64,000 nt of DNA from Planctomycetia bacterium. GTDB lineage: Bacteria > Planctomycetota > Phycisphaerae > Phycisphaerales > SM1A02. The notes under the pieces are model-generated. The model saw only the letters and a list, made by a program, of their open reading frames with translations. It ran no database searches and was not told the DNA's origin. The DNA lies in NCBI GenBank assembly GCA_005799495.1, contig SYGP01000031.1:1-64000 (forward strand), given 5' to 3'. The first letter of the stretch is position 1. Every line of letters starts with the position of its first letter. Of the stretch, positions 34,252-45,163 are shown piece after piece. The position numbers were made by a program, and so were the translations under genes.

Positions 34252-35541
34252 CTACGCCGTCTCATGCCGAACCAGGTCTTCATACGACTCCCGCGCCCGG
34301 ATCGTTCGGTGTGACGAGCCATTCACCAGCACCTCTGCTGGAAGCGGGTGGCTGTTGTAGCGACTCGCCATTGCCATGCCGTAGGCACCCGCCGTGAATA
34401 CTGCGAGAAGGTCGCCGCGCTGCACGGGTGGCAAGAGCCGATCTTCTGCGATGAAATCGCCCGTTTCGCACAACGGACCCACCACTTCGGTGCGGACAAG
34501 CCCCGGCAGAACCAGTTCCCGAGCGCGGCGCGGCGGCACCATTCCCGCAGCGGGTTGGATGGGCCAGACGAAGTGAAACGCACCGTAGTGGGATGGGCGA
34601 AGCAGCGCGTTCATGCCCGCATCGCAAATGGCGAAGCGGCGATCCCCCGAGTGCTTCACATATTCCACCCGCGTCAGCAGAATGCCAGCATTCGCAGCGA
34701 TCGTGCGCCCAGGCTCGAGCACGATGCGAAGCCCCGCGCGAACGCGGTCTCGCAGCAATGGCACGATCGCGGATGCATAGTCCGCGGCGAGCGGCGACTG
34801 ATCGCTCTCGTAATCGGCACCAAACCCGCCGCCGAGATCGAGCGTGCCGATTCGGAAGCCGCGCTGCGCAAGGTCATCGATCAAGGCGAGCGCCTTGCGA
34901 ACGCTCTCGAGGTACGGGTCCGTGGAGTACACGGGCGAACCGATGTGCAGGTGGATGCCCGAGAGCGCGATGTGTGGATCCGCTCCGTACGCTCCGAAGA
35001 ACGCGACTGCTCGCTCGAGATCGACGCCAAACTTGCTCTCTCGCTTTCCAGTGGTGGTGTACCGATGCGTTTGGGGATCGACATCGGGATTGACACGGAG
35101 CGCCGCAGACGAACGAACGCCGAGGGTCCGCGCGATCCGCGCGAGATTCTCGAACTCCATTTCGCTTTCCACATTGAACATCCCAATGTTCGCGCGCAGC
35201 GCACTTTCGATCTCGCGGTCGCTCTTGCCGACACCTGCATACACGATCCGCTCGGGCGGCACGCCAGCTTTCGTGGCGCGGAAGAGCTCGCCGCCGGAAA
35301 CAACATCCATGCCAGCCCCATGCGATGCAAGCAGCGAAAGCACCGCAACATTCGAGCAGCACTTCACCGAGTAGCAGATCAGGGGATCGAGTACGCAAAA
35401 CGCTTCCTGCAGTCTCGTGTAGTGCTCGCTCAGCGTTTGGGCCGAATAGATGTAGCAGGGTGTGCCGACGGCTTCCGCGATCGTGTGCACGGCAACACTC
35501 TCACAGTGTAGCGATTGGTTCTTGTAGTGAAAATGATCCAT
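34252..35541 (-). CDS. lysA: Diaminopimelate decarboxylase
   Basis: 429 residues. PLP enzyme converting meso-diaminopimelate to lysine. Motifs: CYSVKCCSN with the Schiff-base Lys, GMDVVSGGEL, IHLHIGSPV, LDLGGGFG, EPGRTIAANAG, CETGDFIAEDR (catalytic Cys and substrate contacts) and the C-terminal GAYGMAMASRYN tyrosine segment. All argue for DapDC rather than ornithine or arginine decarboxylase. ATG at 35541 is preferred; a GTG three codons upstream is also possible. Confidence 0.95.
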   Translation of the reverse strand: MDHFHYKNQSLHCESVAVHTIAEAVGTPCYIYSAQTLSEHYTRLQEAFCVLDPLICYSVKCCSNVAVLSLLASHGAGMDVVSGGELFRATKAGVPPERIVYAGVGKSDREIESALRANIGMFNVESEMEFENLARIARTLGVRSSAALRVNPDVDPQTHRYTTTGKRESKFGVDLERAVAFFGAYGADPHIALSGIHLHIGSPVYSTDPYLESVRKALALIDDLAQRGFRIGTLDLGGGFGADYESDQSPLAADYASAIVPLLRDRVRAGLRIVLEPGRTIAANAGILLTRVEYVKHSGDRRFAICDAGMNALLRPSHYGAFHFVWPIQPAAGMVPPRRARELVLPGLVRTEVVGPLCETGDFIAEDRLLPPVQRGDLLAVFTAGAYGMAMASRYNSHPLPAEVLVNGSSHRTIRARESYEDLVRHETA

Positions 35542-35577
35542 GCGGCGCACGAAAGCATAGGGGCGCGGCTGCAGCAG

Positions 35578-36453
35578 TCAGGTCGTGGCGTGTGGATCCT
35601 GTCCCTGCACCTTGGGCAGGGTGGAGGGGCGCATCTGAAACGCCCAGCCCGCCACGGCAAGCGCGGCACCAAGGAAGATCCATCCAAGCGGGTGTGCCGG
35701 AGCACGCAGAGCTGGCAACCAACCCTCCAAGAGCGGCATCCCGCAGCCGAGCAACAGCATCGCTCCAACGATTGCAGCCGCCGCGGCATTCGCAGCACGC
35801 GCGAAAAGGAGACCGATCCCAAATCCGATGGCAGCTCCCGCTGAAGTCGCTGCAATCAGAAAGGTTCGTGTTGGCGCAGGAACGCCTTCGAGACGCTCGT
35901 GAACGAGGAGGCCCAAACGACTTCCCGCACCGGCGAGGGCCGGCATCGCCCCCTCGGCACGCGACTGTCCTCGCGCATCGCCCACGATCTCCCAGACTGC
36001 GCCGCTCAAACCGCGGCGTGCGGCTCGAATCGACTGCGGTGCGTCTGTTGGCAATCCCGCTGCGACGACGGAATCGGCCTGCATCGGCAACTGGGTCGGC
36101 GCGATGCCGCGCTCCACGAGAAGTCCTGCCAGCAATGTGAAGAGCACCGCACCCGCGGCGGCGAATCCGAGTGCTACCGCCATGCGCACAAAAAGCGCGC
36201 CGAGGGCAGCCCCGGCAAGCGCGCTCAGGCCTGCGCCCACGAGGGGAGGCCAGTCTGGCAGGACCGCCGCCTGCACGACACCACCAAGCATCCAGCCCAA
36301 CAGTGCACCGGTCAGTGCCGCAACAAGCGGAAGCAGTCTGCCTCCGCACAGGATCAGCACGCAGCCGATGACGGCAAGGACCAAGAGAACGAGCGACGCC
36401 ACGACTACAGTATCGGTCCACTGCAGTGCTTCACTTTGCCATTGGTTCCCCAA
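35578..36453 (-). CDS. Multi-helix membrane protein of unknown function
   Basis: 291 residues with about eight hydrophobic segments rich in Gly and Ala (for example [20 protein letters not shown] and [20 protein letters not shown]) separated by one soluble loop (about 125-185). I recognise no family. The only plausible start is a TTG at 36453, 16 bases from the divergent GTG of the DUF255 gene; a later in-frame GTG is possible. Confidence 0.65.
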   Translation of the reverse strand: MGNQWQSEALQWTDTVVVASLVLLVLAVIGCVLILCGGRLLPLVAALTGALLGWMLGGVVQAAVLPDWPPLVGAGLSALAGAALGALFVRMAVALGFAAAGAVLFTLLAGLLVERGIAPTQLPMQADSVVAAGLPTDAPQSIRAARRGLSGAVWEIVGDARGQSRAEGAMPALAGAGSRLGLLVHERLEGVPAPTRTFLIAATSAGAAIGFGIGLLFARAANAAAAAIVGAMLLLGCGMPLLEGWLPALRAPAHPLGWIFLGAALAVAGWAFQMRPSTLPKVQGQDPHATT

Positions 36454-36469
36454 CCCTGCCCGAAAACCC

Positions 36470-38671
36470 GTGACGGCATCCGCAGATCGAAGTTCGTCGA
36501 GATTGGCCTCGAGCCATAGCCCCTACCTGCTGCAGCATGCGGCCAACCCTGTCGAGTGGTGGCCGTGGGGCGCCGATGCATTCGAAGAGGCAAGGCGGCG
36601 CGATGTCCCGATCCTGCTGTCCATCGGCTACGCCACGTGCCATTGGTGTCATGTCATGGCGCGCGAGAGCTTCGAGTCCCACGAAACGGCGCAGCAGATG
36701 AACGCTGACTTCGTGTGCATCAAGGTGGACCGCGAGCAGCACCCGGCTGTCGATGACCTGACGATGCAGGCGTGTCAGCTGTTCACGGAAGCCACCGAGG
36801 GTCGCGCGAGCGGAGGCTGGCCGCTCACGGCGTTCCTCGAGCCGCGAGCGGGACATCCGTTTTTCGTCGGCACATACTTTCCGCCGCAGCCGGCATTCGG
36901 TCGCGCAAGCTTCACGCAGGTGCTCACTGCCATCTCACAGGCATGGCGGACGCGCCGCGCAGACTTGCTCGAGCAAGCGCGCCGACTCTCCGTCGCAGTT
37001 GCCGATGCGATGGCGCCAACTGATCCCGCTGCGGCAGTTTCTGCCAACGCTCTCGCGCGCGCTCGGCACGCACTCCTGCAGTCTTTCGACGCGGAGGAGG
37101 GGGGCTTTGGAGGTGCTCCGAAGTTCCCACAGCCCTCGTTGATTCGGCTGCTCGCGGGCGATCCCAGTCCATCCGCGCAGAACGCGGTCCGGCACACGCT
37201 CACGCGCATGGCGCTTGGGGGCATCCATGATCATGTGGCGGGGGGCTTTCACCGATACGCCGTCGATGAGTCGTGGACGGTGCCACACTTCGAAAAGATG
37301 CTGTACGACCAAGCCCAACTCGCGCCGCTCTATGCCCGGTACGGCGGGCGGGGTGGCGATGTCTGGCTTGGGGAAGTCTGTGAACGACTCCTCGCCTTCG
37401 TGGACCGCGAACTTTCGCTGCCTCGCGGAGGATTTTTCTGCGCGCTCGACGCAGATGTCGATCACCGGGAGGGGGCAGGGCATGTGTGGCGTCCGCCGGC
37501 AGCGCGCGAGTCCCTCCGAGCACACGGCTTGGACGATTCGGACTGCGCGTTCGTGCTGAATGCGCTTGGATTGGAGGGCGCTGCAAACTTCCGCGATCCA
37601 CACCACCCCGAAGATCCGCCCGCATGGGTGATCCGCTGCTCCGATGTGGCAGCGGCAGCGGACGAGCGTCTTCGCCGTGGTTTGGCTGCGCTTCACCACA
37701 CCAGGCAAGGTTGGGCACAACCGATCCGTGACGACAAGGTGATTCTGTGCTGGAACGCCTGGATGATCAGCGCATTCGCCAAGTGTGCCGTCTTGCTGCA
37801 GCGACCCGAACACGGAGAGCGCGCCAGATCTGCGCTGGAATGGACATTCCAACACCTGCGTCCGCATGGAGAATGGCTGCGTTGCTGGCGTCAGGGACAT
37901 GCGTCCACCGAAGTGGCGCTGGAGGATCTTGCCGCCCTGATGCAGGCATGCATCGATACAAGCGAGGCAACGACGGATGTGTCTTGGTTGACTCGCGCAT
38001 CGGAAATGTACGCCGATGCACGCCGCCTCTTTTTCACGGAAGACACCGCTCGCTGGAGCGATGCGCAGGCAGGCGATGCCCTCCTTCATGTGCGACCATC
38101 CTCGCGGCAGGATGGCGCAGTGGCTTCGGGGACAAGCACCATGCTGCATGCAATGACCGAACTTCTCGGTCGATGTGGCTGTGCGGACCTTCGGAGTGAT
38201 CTGCTGCGCAGTGCACGCGCTGTCGCGTCCACCATGAACCGCACGCCGCTTGCGCTGGCGTTCTCGCTGCCGTTGACGGAGCAGTGGGGCACGCTGATCC
38301 CAGAGGTGTTTGCCGAATCCACCCGAACGCCCCAGCCACCACTCGGCCGCGTTCGATCGCGCCTTGGGATTGAAGCCTGGCGAAGTGCCGATTCCCTGTG
38401 GCTCGAGATTCCGATCGGACTGGAAGTGCGATCCACCGATCAGCGAGTCGGGGGAGTTCGCCTCGTGGGTTCCGACGGTGCAGAAATGCAGGTGCTCCCC
38501 GCCGTGATCGCTCGCCGCGACCAGGATGGCGGATGGCTGCGTGGAACGGTCGAACTGCACTGCACTGATCTTGCGAGACATGCTCGTGTATCCCTCTCGC
38601 TCTGCGCATGCGGCCATGGCATGTGCCACCCCGAAGAAACCATGGACCTTGCCCGCAGCAGGGACCACTGA
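36470..38671 (+). CDS. DUF255/YyaL-type thioredoxin-domain protein
   Basis: 733 residues. N-terminal thioredoxin-like domain with the family opening [20 protein letters not shown] and the redox-type motif [18 protein letters not shown] and [11 protein letters not shown] follow. The C-terminal two thirds are an (alpha/alpha)6-barrel-like region ([50 protein letters not shown]). The molecular function of this widespread family (human SPATA20, B. subtilis YyaL) is not settled. GTG at 36470 gives the expected N-terminus 13 residues before the conserved block; upstream in-frame sequence is unlike the family. Confidence 0.9.
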   Translation: MTASADRSSSRLASSHSPYLLQHAANPVEWWPWGADAFEEARRRDVPILLSIGYATCHWCHVMARESFESHETAQQMNADFVCIKVDREQHPAVDDLTMQACQLFTEATEGRASGGWPLTAFLEPRAGHPFFVGTYFPPQPAFGRASFTQVLTAISQAWRTRRADLLEQARRLSVAVADAMAPTDPAAAVSANALARARHALLQSFDAEEGGFGGAPKFPQPSLIRLLAGDPSPSAQNAVRHTLTRMALGGIHDHVAGGFHRYAVDESWTVPHFEKMLYDQAQLAPLYARYGGRGGDVWLGEVCERLLAFVDRELSLPRGGFFCALDADVDHREGAGHVWRPPAARESLRAHGLDDSDCAFVLNALGLEGAANFRDPHHPEDPPAWVIRCSDVAAAADERLRRGLAALHHTRQGWAQPIRDDKVILCWNAWMISAFAKCAVLLQRPEHGERARSALEWTFQHLRPHGEWLRCWRQGHASTEVALEDLAALMQACIDTSEATTDVSWLTRASEMYADARRLFFTEDTARWSDAQAGDALLHVRPSSRQDGAVASGTSTMLHAMTELLGRCGCADLRSDLLRSARAVASTMNRTPLALAFSLPLTEQWGTLIPEVFAESTRTPQPPLGRVRSRLGIEAWRSADSLWLEIPIGLEVRSTDQRVGGVRLVGSDGAEMQVLPAVIARRDQDGGWLRGTVELHCTDLARHARVSLSLCACGHGMCHPEETMDLARSRDH

Positions 38672-38713
38672 CGCCATTGCTCGCGATTCACTTCACCCCG
38701 AGACACCCCTTCC

Positions 38714-39250
38714 ATGTTCCGACTCCTCATCATCTCGACAGGCGGCACGATCGAAAAGACATACTGCGAACTTGCAGGAACGATGGGAAACCATGTCAGC
38801 GTGCTCGATGTCATGCTGGCGTCCCTCCAACTGCCGCGCGTTCATGTGGCGCGGCTTGCGTTGATGAACAAGGACAGCCTGGACATGACAGTGGACGACC
38901 ATCAGCGGATCGTGTCTGCCGCGGCGGAATCTGCGGCGCATCATGACGGCATTCTGATTGTGCATGGCACGGATCGACTCGCGGTGACGGGCGAAGCGCT
39001 CCATGCGCGCTGGTCAGGGCCATCGGCGCCGCAGATACCCGTCGTGCTGACAGGCGCGATGCGCCCCTACGAACTCCGTACCACGGATGCCCTGCAGAAC
39101 CTCACGGAGGCCATCCTGGCGACACAGCTCCTTCCCGCTGGCGTCTATGCCGTCCTGCACGGGCAGGCCCTGCGCTTCCCGGGGGTCCGCAAGGACAGCA
39201 CCCGTGGAACTTTTGTCGCATCGGAAACCGCGAGCGGTTGCCCTTCCTAG
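38714..39250 (+). CDS. Half-size asparaginase-like protein (N-terminal domain only)
   Basis: 178 residues. Matches only the N-terminal domain of L-asparaginase [13 protein letters not shown] (first catalytic Thr) and [13 protein letters not shown] (the second motif, usually HGTDTMEETA), with [21 protein letters not shown]. The small C-terminal domain, which helps build the dimer active site, is missing; the gene ends cleanly in TAG, so this looks like a natural short form. Activity is uncertain. Its stop overlaps that of smc (convergent). Confidence 0.8.
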   Translation: MFRLLIISTGGTIEKTYCELAGTMGNHVSVLDVMLASLQLPRVHVARLALMNKDSLDMTVDDHQRIVSAAAESAAHHDGILIVHGTDRLAVTGEALHARWSGPSAPQIPVVLTGAMRPYELRTTDALQNLTEAILATQLLPAGVYAVLHGQALRFPGVRKDSTRGTFVASETASGCPS

Positions 39251-42200
39251 TTCTGCGCCGCAGTCCGCGCGAGGCGCTCCGCCACTGCGTTGGAAGCGTC
39301 AGCCGAATCGCCGTCGTCCACCAATGCAGAGTCTGCGATCCGCCCACCCACACCGACCTGCTCGAAGCGGACGGTGACTCGTTTGGACACGCCACGCTGC
39401 GGCATCGTGACGCCATGCAGGCGATGGCATGCCTGCATCGTCCGCTTGTGATGCGTAATGACGATGAAGTGGCTCTGATCGAGGAATCCGTTGAGCGCGT
39501 GGCAGAAGCGTTCCACATTCGCCTCGTCGAGCGCGGCATCGACTTCGTCGAGGATGCAGAAGGGGGCTGGCTTGCTCTTGAAAATCGCCAGCAGCAGCGC
39601 AACGGTCGTCATCGACTTCTCACCGCCTGAAAGTTGCGTGATGACCCGCGGCTCCTTGCCGGGCGGCTTGGCACGGATCTCGATGCCGGACTGCAGCCAG
39701 TCGACCTGCCCATCCTCGCCGGGAAGGAGATACATGTCGGCACTCCCGCCGCCAAAGAGTCGGCGGAACATGCCGTTGGTTCCACCGAAGTTCTCGCGCA
39801 CCGTGTTGAAGGTCTCCTCGAAGCGCACTCGGCTCGTCGCATCGAGCTCGGTCACGAGGCGCTCGAGATGCCCCTTCGCCGCGTCAATGTCGACCAGTTG
39901 ATTCGCCATGTCCGCGGTGCGGGTCTCCAAGTCCTGGAGTTCCGCCATCGCATCCAGGTTCACATTTCCAAGCGTGCGAATCTCCTCGCGCAGTTGCTCT
40001 GCCTCCTGCAGCGCGATGGAACGGTCGGTCAGGACAAAGGCTCCCGATTCGCGCTCGGCAACATGCGAATCCCACAGCGTCTCCAGTTCCACGCCCAGTT
40101 CATCGCGAGCCTGACCCAGCAGGGTGTCGAGCCGCATGGCACACTCTCGGCGCGCAAGTTCCGCTTCACTCCACGCGCGCTCACGGTCGGCAGCCTGCTC
40201 GCGTATCGCCCGCAAGGACTCGCCGGCCTGATCGTTCGACAGCACCGCCTGTGCAAGCTGTTGCGCGAGGTCGGCCAGCTGCACCGCGACCGCATCGTGC
40301 CGCTGTTGCGACACGGCAACCTGCGATCGAGTCTCGGTGATCGACTCCTCGAGTGTCTCGATGTGTGCCTCGCGGCGACGCAGTTGATCTTCAGCGGTGA
40401 CTCGCTGGCGCTGCGTCTCGGTGAGTGCGGTCTCCGTCAGGGACCACTCGCTGCGCGCAACATGGAGCGCGCTCGTTGCCGTACCGAGATCCAGCTTGGC
40501 TGCACCGAGCGCTTCCTGCGCGGAATCGAGCCGCGCCTGGGCCTTCGATGCATCCGCGCGTGCCTTCGATGCGTTGCCATCGGCGGCGGCGAGTTCGGCC
40601 GCAGCGGCTTCGATGCGCGCGGTGATCTGATTCCACTCCTCCTGCGCCGACGCCAGACGCCGCGCGGCATCCGACTCGCTGAACCGCAGCGCCGCACGCT
40701 CGCGCTCGACGCGCGTCATCAGTTGCTCCGCTCGGTCCGCTTGGAACTCCGCCTCGATGGCAGCACGCCGCGCCAATTGCAGATCGCGGTCCAACCCATC
40801 CGATCGCACCTGCGCAGCACTGCCGAGCTCTGCGACGCGGTTCGCCTCTGCTTGGACTTCCGCCATGCGCAAGGCAAGTGCGCGCGTGGACTCGGAAAGC
40901 TCGCTGAGCTCCGCACGCCGAATGACCGAGCCGCCGCCACCGCCTCTCAACTTGCCGACCGTGACCGCTCCGAGCCAGTCCACGACATCGCCCGCGATGG
41001 TCACGCAGCGCGTGCCACTGCCGCCCAGTGCGCACACCCTTTGCGCTTCGACGACATCGGGCACAAGCCACACGCCGTGCAGCAGCGAATCGACCAGTCC
41101 TTGCACACCGCCCGAGACTCGAATGACGGACGAAAGTGCATGAGCACCCGCGATGGTTTCCTTCGGTGCAGGATGATGCGCGTGCGTAGCGGCGGGGGCA
41201 AATGTCACGCGCCCATCGAGTTCGCGGGCGTGGGCAAGCAGGGGAGTACCGCTGAGGGAGGATCCATCGCCGCCATCCACCGACGCCAAGGCGCCCCCAT
41301 CCACGACCAGACACTCCAGCCATCCGCCGAGGACTGCCTCGACCGCCACCGCATGAATGCGATCGGTGGACAGGAGGTCGCCGAGTGCACCACGCACCCC
41401 CGGGAAACGCTCGGAGTCCGCAAGAACGGAACGCGTGGCGCCACCGAGACCCTCGCGCGATGCTTCCATCTCCTCGAGCAGCGCCCGCCGACTCTCCATT
41501 CGCGTTCGTTCCTCACGAACGGCGGTCAGGCGTTCGGCAATCTCCACACCCTCCTCGCCGTAACTCTCCACGGAATGCAACTCCGCAGAGACCTGTGCTT
41601 GCAGCTGATCGGCGCGAGCCTGCGCCTCTGCCTGTCTTGTGCGCGCCGCATCACGCGCTTGCACCTGCACTCCTGACTCGCGCTCCAGCTCGCTGCCTCG
41701 TGATTGCAGCCGCTGCGTTTCTGCGGCGACACCTTCCATCCGCTCCTTCGCAGCATGACGCCGCGCCTCCAATCGCGCGCTCTCCCGCTCAAGCGCAAGA
41801 TGCTGTTCACGCCACTGAAGATCCGCACTCCGGGCAGAAGCCGCCTCCGCAGCGCAGGTGGCGCGCGCCTCCTCCAGCGCACCCATCCGCTCTTCGCACA
41901 GACGAACCTGCTCGCTCGCGCGGGCGACGCCTTCCTTCAGCTGGTCGAGTGCAAGCGCATGCTGGGCGACGCGCGCATCGAGTGCGCCCATGGCTGCAGC
42001 ATCCTGTTGCAGCGATGCCCGCGTATCGCGAATGGCCGTCTCCGTGAACTCGATCCGTTGCTGCGATTGCTTGACTGCCGCAGCCGCTTCGAGGCGATCT
42101 CGCTCGAGACGCTGCTGCTGCTGCATCACGGCATCGCGCGCACTTTCCCGCTCACGTTTCTCGTGCTCTGCCTGCTCGATCGCAACCGTGAGCCCATCGC

Positions 42201-43077
42201 GTGCAGCCGCCGCAGCATCCACCGCGACACCGCACTCTGCCAACCGCGTGCGCTGCTCGTGATACTGATCCAAGATGACGGCGTGCCGAAGCGCCTTGCG
42301 CCGCCCATCCAGTTCCACGAAGCGCTTGGCCTTCTCCGCCTGACCTCGCACAATCCGCAGCCGCCTTTCCGCACCGGACAACTGCTCGCGAATCACCACC
42401 AGGTTCCGCTCGGCAGCTTCCAACTTGCGTGCCGCTTCTTCCTTGCGCGCTCGAAACTTGGCCACTCCCGCCGCCTCTTCGAGAATCGCACGTCGCTCCG
42501 CAGGATTGGCTTCGAGCAGAGCCGCAACCTTCCCCTGCTCGATGATGGAATAGGCATCCGTGCCGATGCCCGTGTCCATGAAAAGCTCCTTGATGTCGCG
42601 CAGCCTCACCTTGCGCCCGTTGATCAAGTACTCCGACCGTCCATCGCTGTCGAGGCGGCGCGTCACCGCCACTTCGTCTGCATCGACTGGCAACGCACGA
42701 TTCGAAACCTCATGGCGCCGGACGAGCGATGCTCCCGTCTCTCCCGTCTGCAAATCGCCATCGTCGAAACCGCCCTCCGCATCCGCCTCGCTCCGCTGGA
42801 CAGGCGTCGCAAGCACGGGATTCTCGAACACCAGCGATACCGTTGCCGAACCCATCGGCTTGCGCACGGCGCTTCCAGCGAAGATCACATCGATCATCGC
42901 ACCGCCGCGCAGGCTCTTGGCGCTGCGTTCTCCGAGCACCCACTTGATGGCGTCCACGACATTGCTCTTGCCGCAGCCATTGGGGCCCACGACCCCGATG
43001 ATCGGTTCATCGAACCGAAACTCGGTGTGATCGGCAAAGCTCTTGAAACCGCTGAGAACGAGTTTGGATAGTCTCAC
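39247..43077 (-). CDS. smc: Chromosome segregation protein SMC
   Basis: 1276 residues. Condensin ATPase organising the chromosome. N-terminal head: [15 protein letters not shown], Walker [10 protein letters not shown], then long coiled coil, hinge around residues ~515-660 ([26 protein letters not shown]), second coiled coil, and C-terminal head with the ABC signature QLSGGEKSM and Walker [20 protein letters not shown]. The GTG at 43077 follows AGGAGGT at good spacing and gives the normal SMC N-terminus. Slightly longer than average; scpA/scpB are not adjacent. Confidence 0.97.
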   Translation of the reverse strand: MRLSKLVLSGFKSFADHTEFRFDEPIIGVVGPNGCGKSNVVDAIKWVLGERSAKSLRGGAMIDVIFAGSAVRKPMGSATVSLVFENPVLATPVQRSEADAEGGFDDGDLQTGETGASLVRRHEVSNRALPVDADEVAVTRRLDSDGRSEYLINGRKVRLRDIKELFMDTGIGTDAYSIIEQGKVAALLEANPAERRAILEEAAGVAKFRARKEEAARKLEAAERNLVVIREQLSGAERRLRIVRGQAEKAKRFVELDGRRKALRHAVILDQYHEQRTRLAECGVAVDAAAAARDGLTVAIEQAEHEKRERESARDAVMQQQQRLERDRLEAAAAVKQSQQRIEFTETAIRDTRASLQQDAAAMGALDARVAQHALALDQLKEGVARASEQVRLCEERMGALEEARATCAAEAASARSADLQWREQHLALERESARLEARRHAAKERMEGVAAETQRLQSRGSELERESGVQVQARDAARTRQAEAQARADQLQAQVSAELHSVESYGEEGVEIAERLTAVREERTRMESRRALLEEMEASREGLGGATRSVLADSERFPGVRGALGDLLSTDRIHAVAVEAVLGGWLECLVVDGGALASVDGGDGSSLSGTPLLAHARELDGRVTFAPAATHAHHPAPKETIAGAHALSSVIRVSGGVQGLVDSLLHGVWLVPDVVEAQRVCALGGSGTRCVTIAGDVVDWLGAVTVGKLRGGGGGSVIRRAELSELSESTRALALRMAEVQAEANRVAELGSAAQVRSDGLDRDLQLARRAAIEAEFQADRAEQLMTRVERERAALRFSESDAARRLASAQEEWNQITARIEAAAAELAAADGNASKARADASKAQARLDSAQEALGAAKLDLGTATSALHVARSEWSLTETALTETQRQRVTAEDQLRRREAHIETLEESITETRSQVAVSQQRHDAVAVQLADLAQQLAQAVLSNDQAGESLRAIREQAADRERAWSEAELARRECAMRLDTLLGQARDELGVELETLWDSHVAERESGAFVLTDRSIALQEAEQLREEIRTLGNVNLDAMAELQDLETRTADMANQLVDIDAAKGHLERLVTELDATSRVRFEETFNTVRENFGGTNGMFRRLFGGGSADMYLLPGEDGQVDWLQSGIEIRAKPPGKEPRVITQLSGGEKSMTTVALLLAIFKSKPAPFCILDEVDAALDEANVERFCHALNGFLDQSHFIVITHHKRTMQACHRLHGVTMPQRGVSKRVTVRFEQVGVGGRIADSALVDDGDSADASNAVAERLARTAAQN

Positions 43078-43150
43078 TCCGACCTCCTGTCGCAACGCTG
43101 GTGGCTCATCGTCCGTGAAGAGCCGCCCCGACACGGGGCTTCAGCACTAC

Positions 43151-45016
43151 TCACCTCGGCACGGTACCCGATTTTGGATCACTCTTGGCGGGTTTTCCAC
43201 CACCAGTTGGAACGCCCTGAGTCGGAGTCAGTCCAGGAACCATCGCAGCGGCCGATGCGGGCTGGTCGGAGGTGACATCCTCGTCTTCGATGAACTCGGG
43301 TCGATCGGTCCGTTCCGCCTCTTGTCCAGCCTTCGCAATCGCCGCGATGATTCGGTCCTGTTCCACCTTGAAAGACGCAGGAATCGCCCCTTCGGAGGAG
43401 AGCGCGTAGATCGCACCGATGGTCTGGCTGTAGGTCATCCCGGCTCCCGGAGCGGGCCGGTCCGTCGTCTTGGTGTGCCCGAGGAAACGGATCAGCTCAT
43501 GCAGTTTCAGCGAGCACTTGTCCACGCGTGCTTCCATGCCGGACGCGGGGCGGAAGAAAATCGTTGCGAAATCCTCTCCCTCGTCCACCTTGATCAGCAA
43601 GTTGCCATCCCATGTTCGCAGGCTCATCGGAGCCTTCAGCGTCTGATCACTGCCAAACACCGTGATCGACGGCTTCCCCGACTGAGACACGTACACCATC
43701 GGATGCTGACTCGGCACCACATCCAGTCGGAACTTCTCATCCACCATGCTGCTCGTCACGATCGGATCGCCGCGCTTTCGCAGAGCCTCATAGGCAGCCA
43801 GTCGAATGTCAATGTCGCTGTCTTCCAGCAGCGGACGCAGCCCCAGGTCGATGGCAGGATTGATGCTCATCCGCTCCAGCAGTCGAATGGCTGGGACGCG
43901 CAGTTCGGCGCTTCCCGACTTTGCCATGTCGAGCAGTGGGGGCACCACCAGCGGATCATCCAGGCGCGCGCCTGCCTGCAATGCAGCGAATCGCGGTTGC
44001 TCTTCTGGGTAGTCGTACAGAGGGCGAATCGAGGTGAGACTCTTCGGTCCGAGCGCCTGCCAACGCATGCTTGCTGCCTGCGCTCCGCCGGGGTTGTTCA
44101 CGACCGCACGCGCAATCTCCGATGCGGTCGCATCGATCGGCCCTACGTTGATGGAGGTATGCCGAAGCATCTCGACAAACTCATCGCTGCGCGCATGCCA
44201 CGAGGGCGGTACATCCACCGTAATCAGTTCGCCCGTTCTGCCCTGAGCCGTATCGCCGCGCTGCCGAGGCTCGCGCGGGAAGTTCGAATTGATGGCGCTC
44301 GCGATCAGCCGTGCACGCGAGTGGCTCGGCGTGGCCATCACCAACTTCACTGGCAGTGACTTCAGCGTCTTGCCGCCGTTGAGCACCCGTCCGCTCAACT
44401 GATTGACGAGCGACTGGGCGCGGTCGGAATCATCCGCAAAGGGATTGACGATGATCGGTCCCTTCGCCTCCGCGACCGAGCGCACTTCACGGCTGCCAAC
44501 GAGCAGCACACCTGGTCGAAGCCCGGTGGTCCACAGGGTGCCACCCTCGAGGCTCGTGGTGCTCGTTCCGGGCGAGGCGTACACCCGCACATCAAAGGCC
44601 GTTCCCTTCGGTGCGCCCGCGGGAACAACTCCCTCCACGATCACGATCGCAGTGTCCTCCGAGTTCAGGAGTTGTTCAGGCTGCACGCCCCCAAGTCCCT
44701 CGCTTTGATCGCCCACACCGTACCGGAGCATTTCCCGAAGGATGTATTGCCGTACCTCAGCAGGGGCCGTGCGACTGCCCGTTCCCTTCAGCCCCACCAC
44801 GAAGCCGTAGCCGCGGACAACCACCGGCTGATAGCCGACAACCACCGTTTCACTCGCCACCGTTCCGCGCATGATCGGATCGACATCGAGTGGAATGGGT
44901 GGTCGTTCCGCGCGTGTCGGCGCAACGGTCGGATCAGCCCGTTCGATGTTGGAACACGCGCCCGCCGTAAAGGCAAGCAGGGTGGCAACGCAGCGCAGGA
45001 GTGGCAACTTGCTCAT
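43151..45016 (-). CDS. FlgI (P-ring)-like lipoprotein with HEAT-type repeats
   Basis: 621 residues. The signal ends at AGAC (Cys21), a probable lipoprotein site. Residues ~60-330 resemble the flagellar P-ring protein FlgI: VRGYGFVVGLKGTGSR, a LLNSEDTAIVIVEGVVPAGA segment, FDVRVYASPGTSTTSLEGGTL and LWTTGL parallel its conserved blocks. From ~370 two or three HEAT-like helix pairs follow (PLLDMAKSGSAELRVPAIRL; LLEDSDIDIRLAAYEAL), then a beta-rich C-terminal domain. No other flagellar gene is nearby, so this is probably an envelope protein using the P-ring fold, not a ring component. Confidence 0.75.
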   Translation of the reverse strand: MSKLPLLRCVATLLAFTAGACSNIERADPTVAPTRAERPPIPLDVDPIMRGTVASETVVVGYQPVVVRGYGFVVGLKGTGSRTAPAEVRQYILREMLRYGVGDQSEGLGGVQPEQLLNSEDTAIVIVEGVVPAGAPKGTAFDVRVYASPGTSTTSLEGGTLWTTGLRPGVLLVGSREVRSVAEAKGPIIVNPFADDSDRAQSLVNQLSGRVLNGGKTLKSLPVKLVMATPSHSRARLIASAINSNFPREPRQRGDTAQGRTGELITVDVPPSWHARSDEFVEMLRHTSINVGPIDATASEIARAVVNNPGGAQAASMRWQALGPKSLTSIRPLYDYPEEQPRFAALQAGARLDDPLVVPPLLDMAKSGSAELRVPAIRLLERMSINPAIDLGLRPLLEDSDIDIRLAAYEALRKRGDPIVTSSMVDEKFRLDVVPSQHPMVYVSQSGKPSITVFGSDQTLKAPMSLRTWDGNLLIKVDEGEDFATIFFRPASGMEARVDKCSLKLHELIRFLGHTKTTDRPAPGAGMTYSQTIGAIYALSSEGAIPASFKVEQDRIIAAIAKAGQEAERTDRPEFIEDEDVTSDQPASAAAMVPGLTPTQGVPTGGGKPAKSDPKSGTVPR

Positions 45017-45129
45017 GGCGGCCTTTGGTGCTCGTGCAGGACCGCCTCGGACGATACCTCAGGGAGCCGCCTCGCTGCTGCGTCCGTGTCATGATCATCC
45101 AGAAAGACCGAGGAATTGAACCGCGCCTC

Positions 45130-45157
45130 TTGCAACGTGCGCCACTGCGATTACCGT
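45130..45157 (+). promoter_or_regulatory. Promoter, leaderless geometry, of first SUMF1-domain gene
   Basis: TTGCAA (45130-45135), 16-base spacer, TACCGT (45152-45157), then exactly six bases to the ATG at 45164, so transcription should begin at the start codon. No Shine-Dalgarno is present. The same layout precedes the paralogue at 46281. Confidence 0.55.
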
Positions 45158-45163
45158 TTCGCC

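Noticed and set aside
45116-45163. TTG start giving 16 more residues on the first SUMF1 gene
   Set aside because: The extension overlaps the promoter hexamers and would put a charged stretch before the signal peptide.
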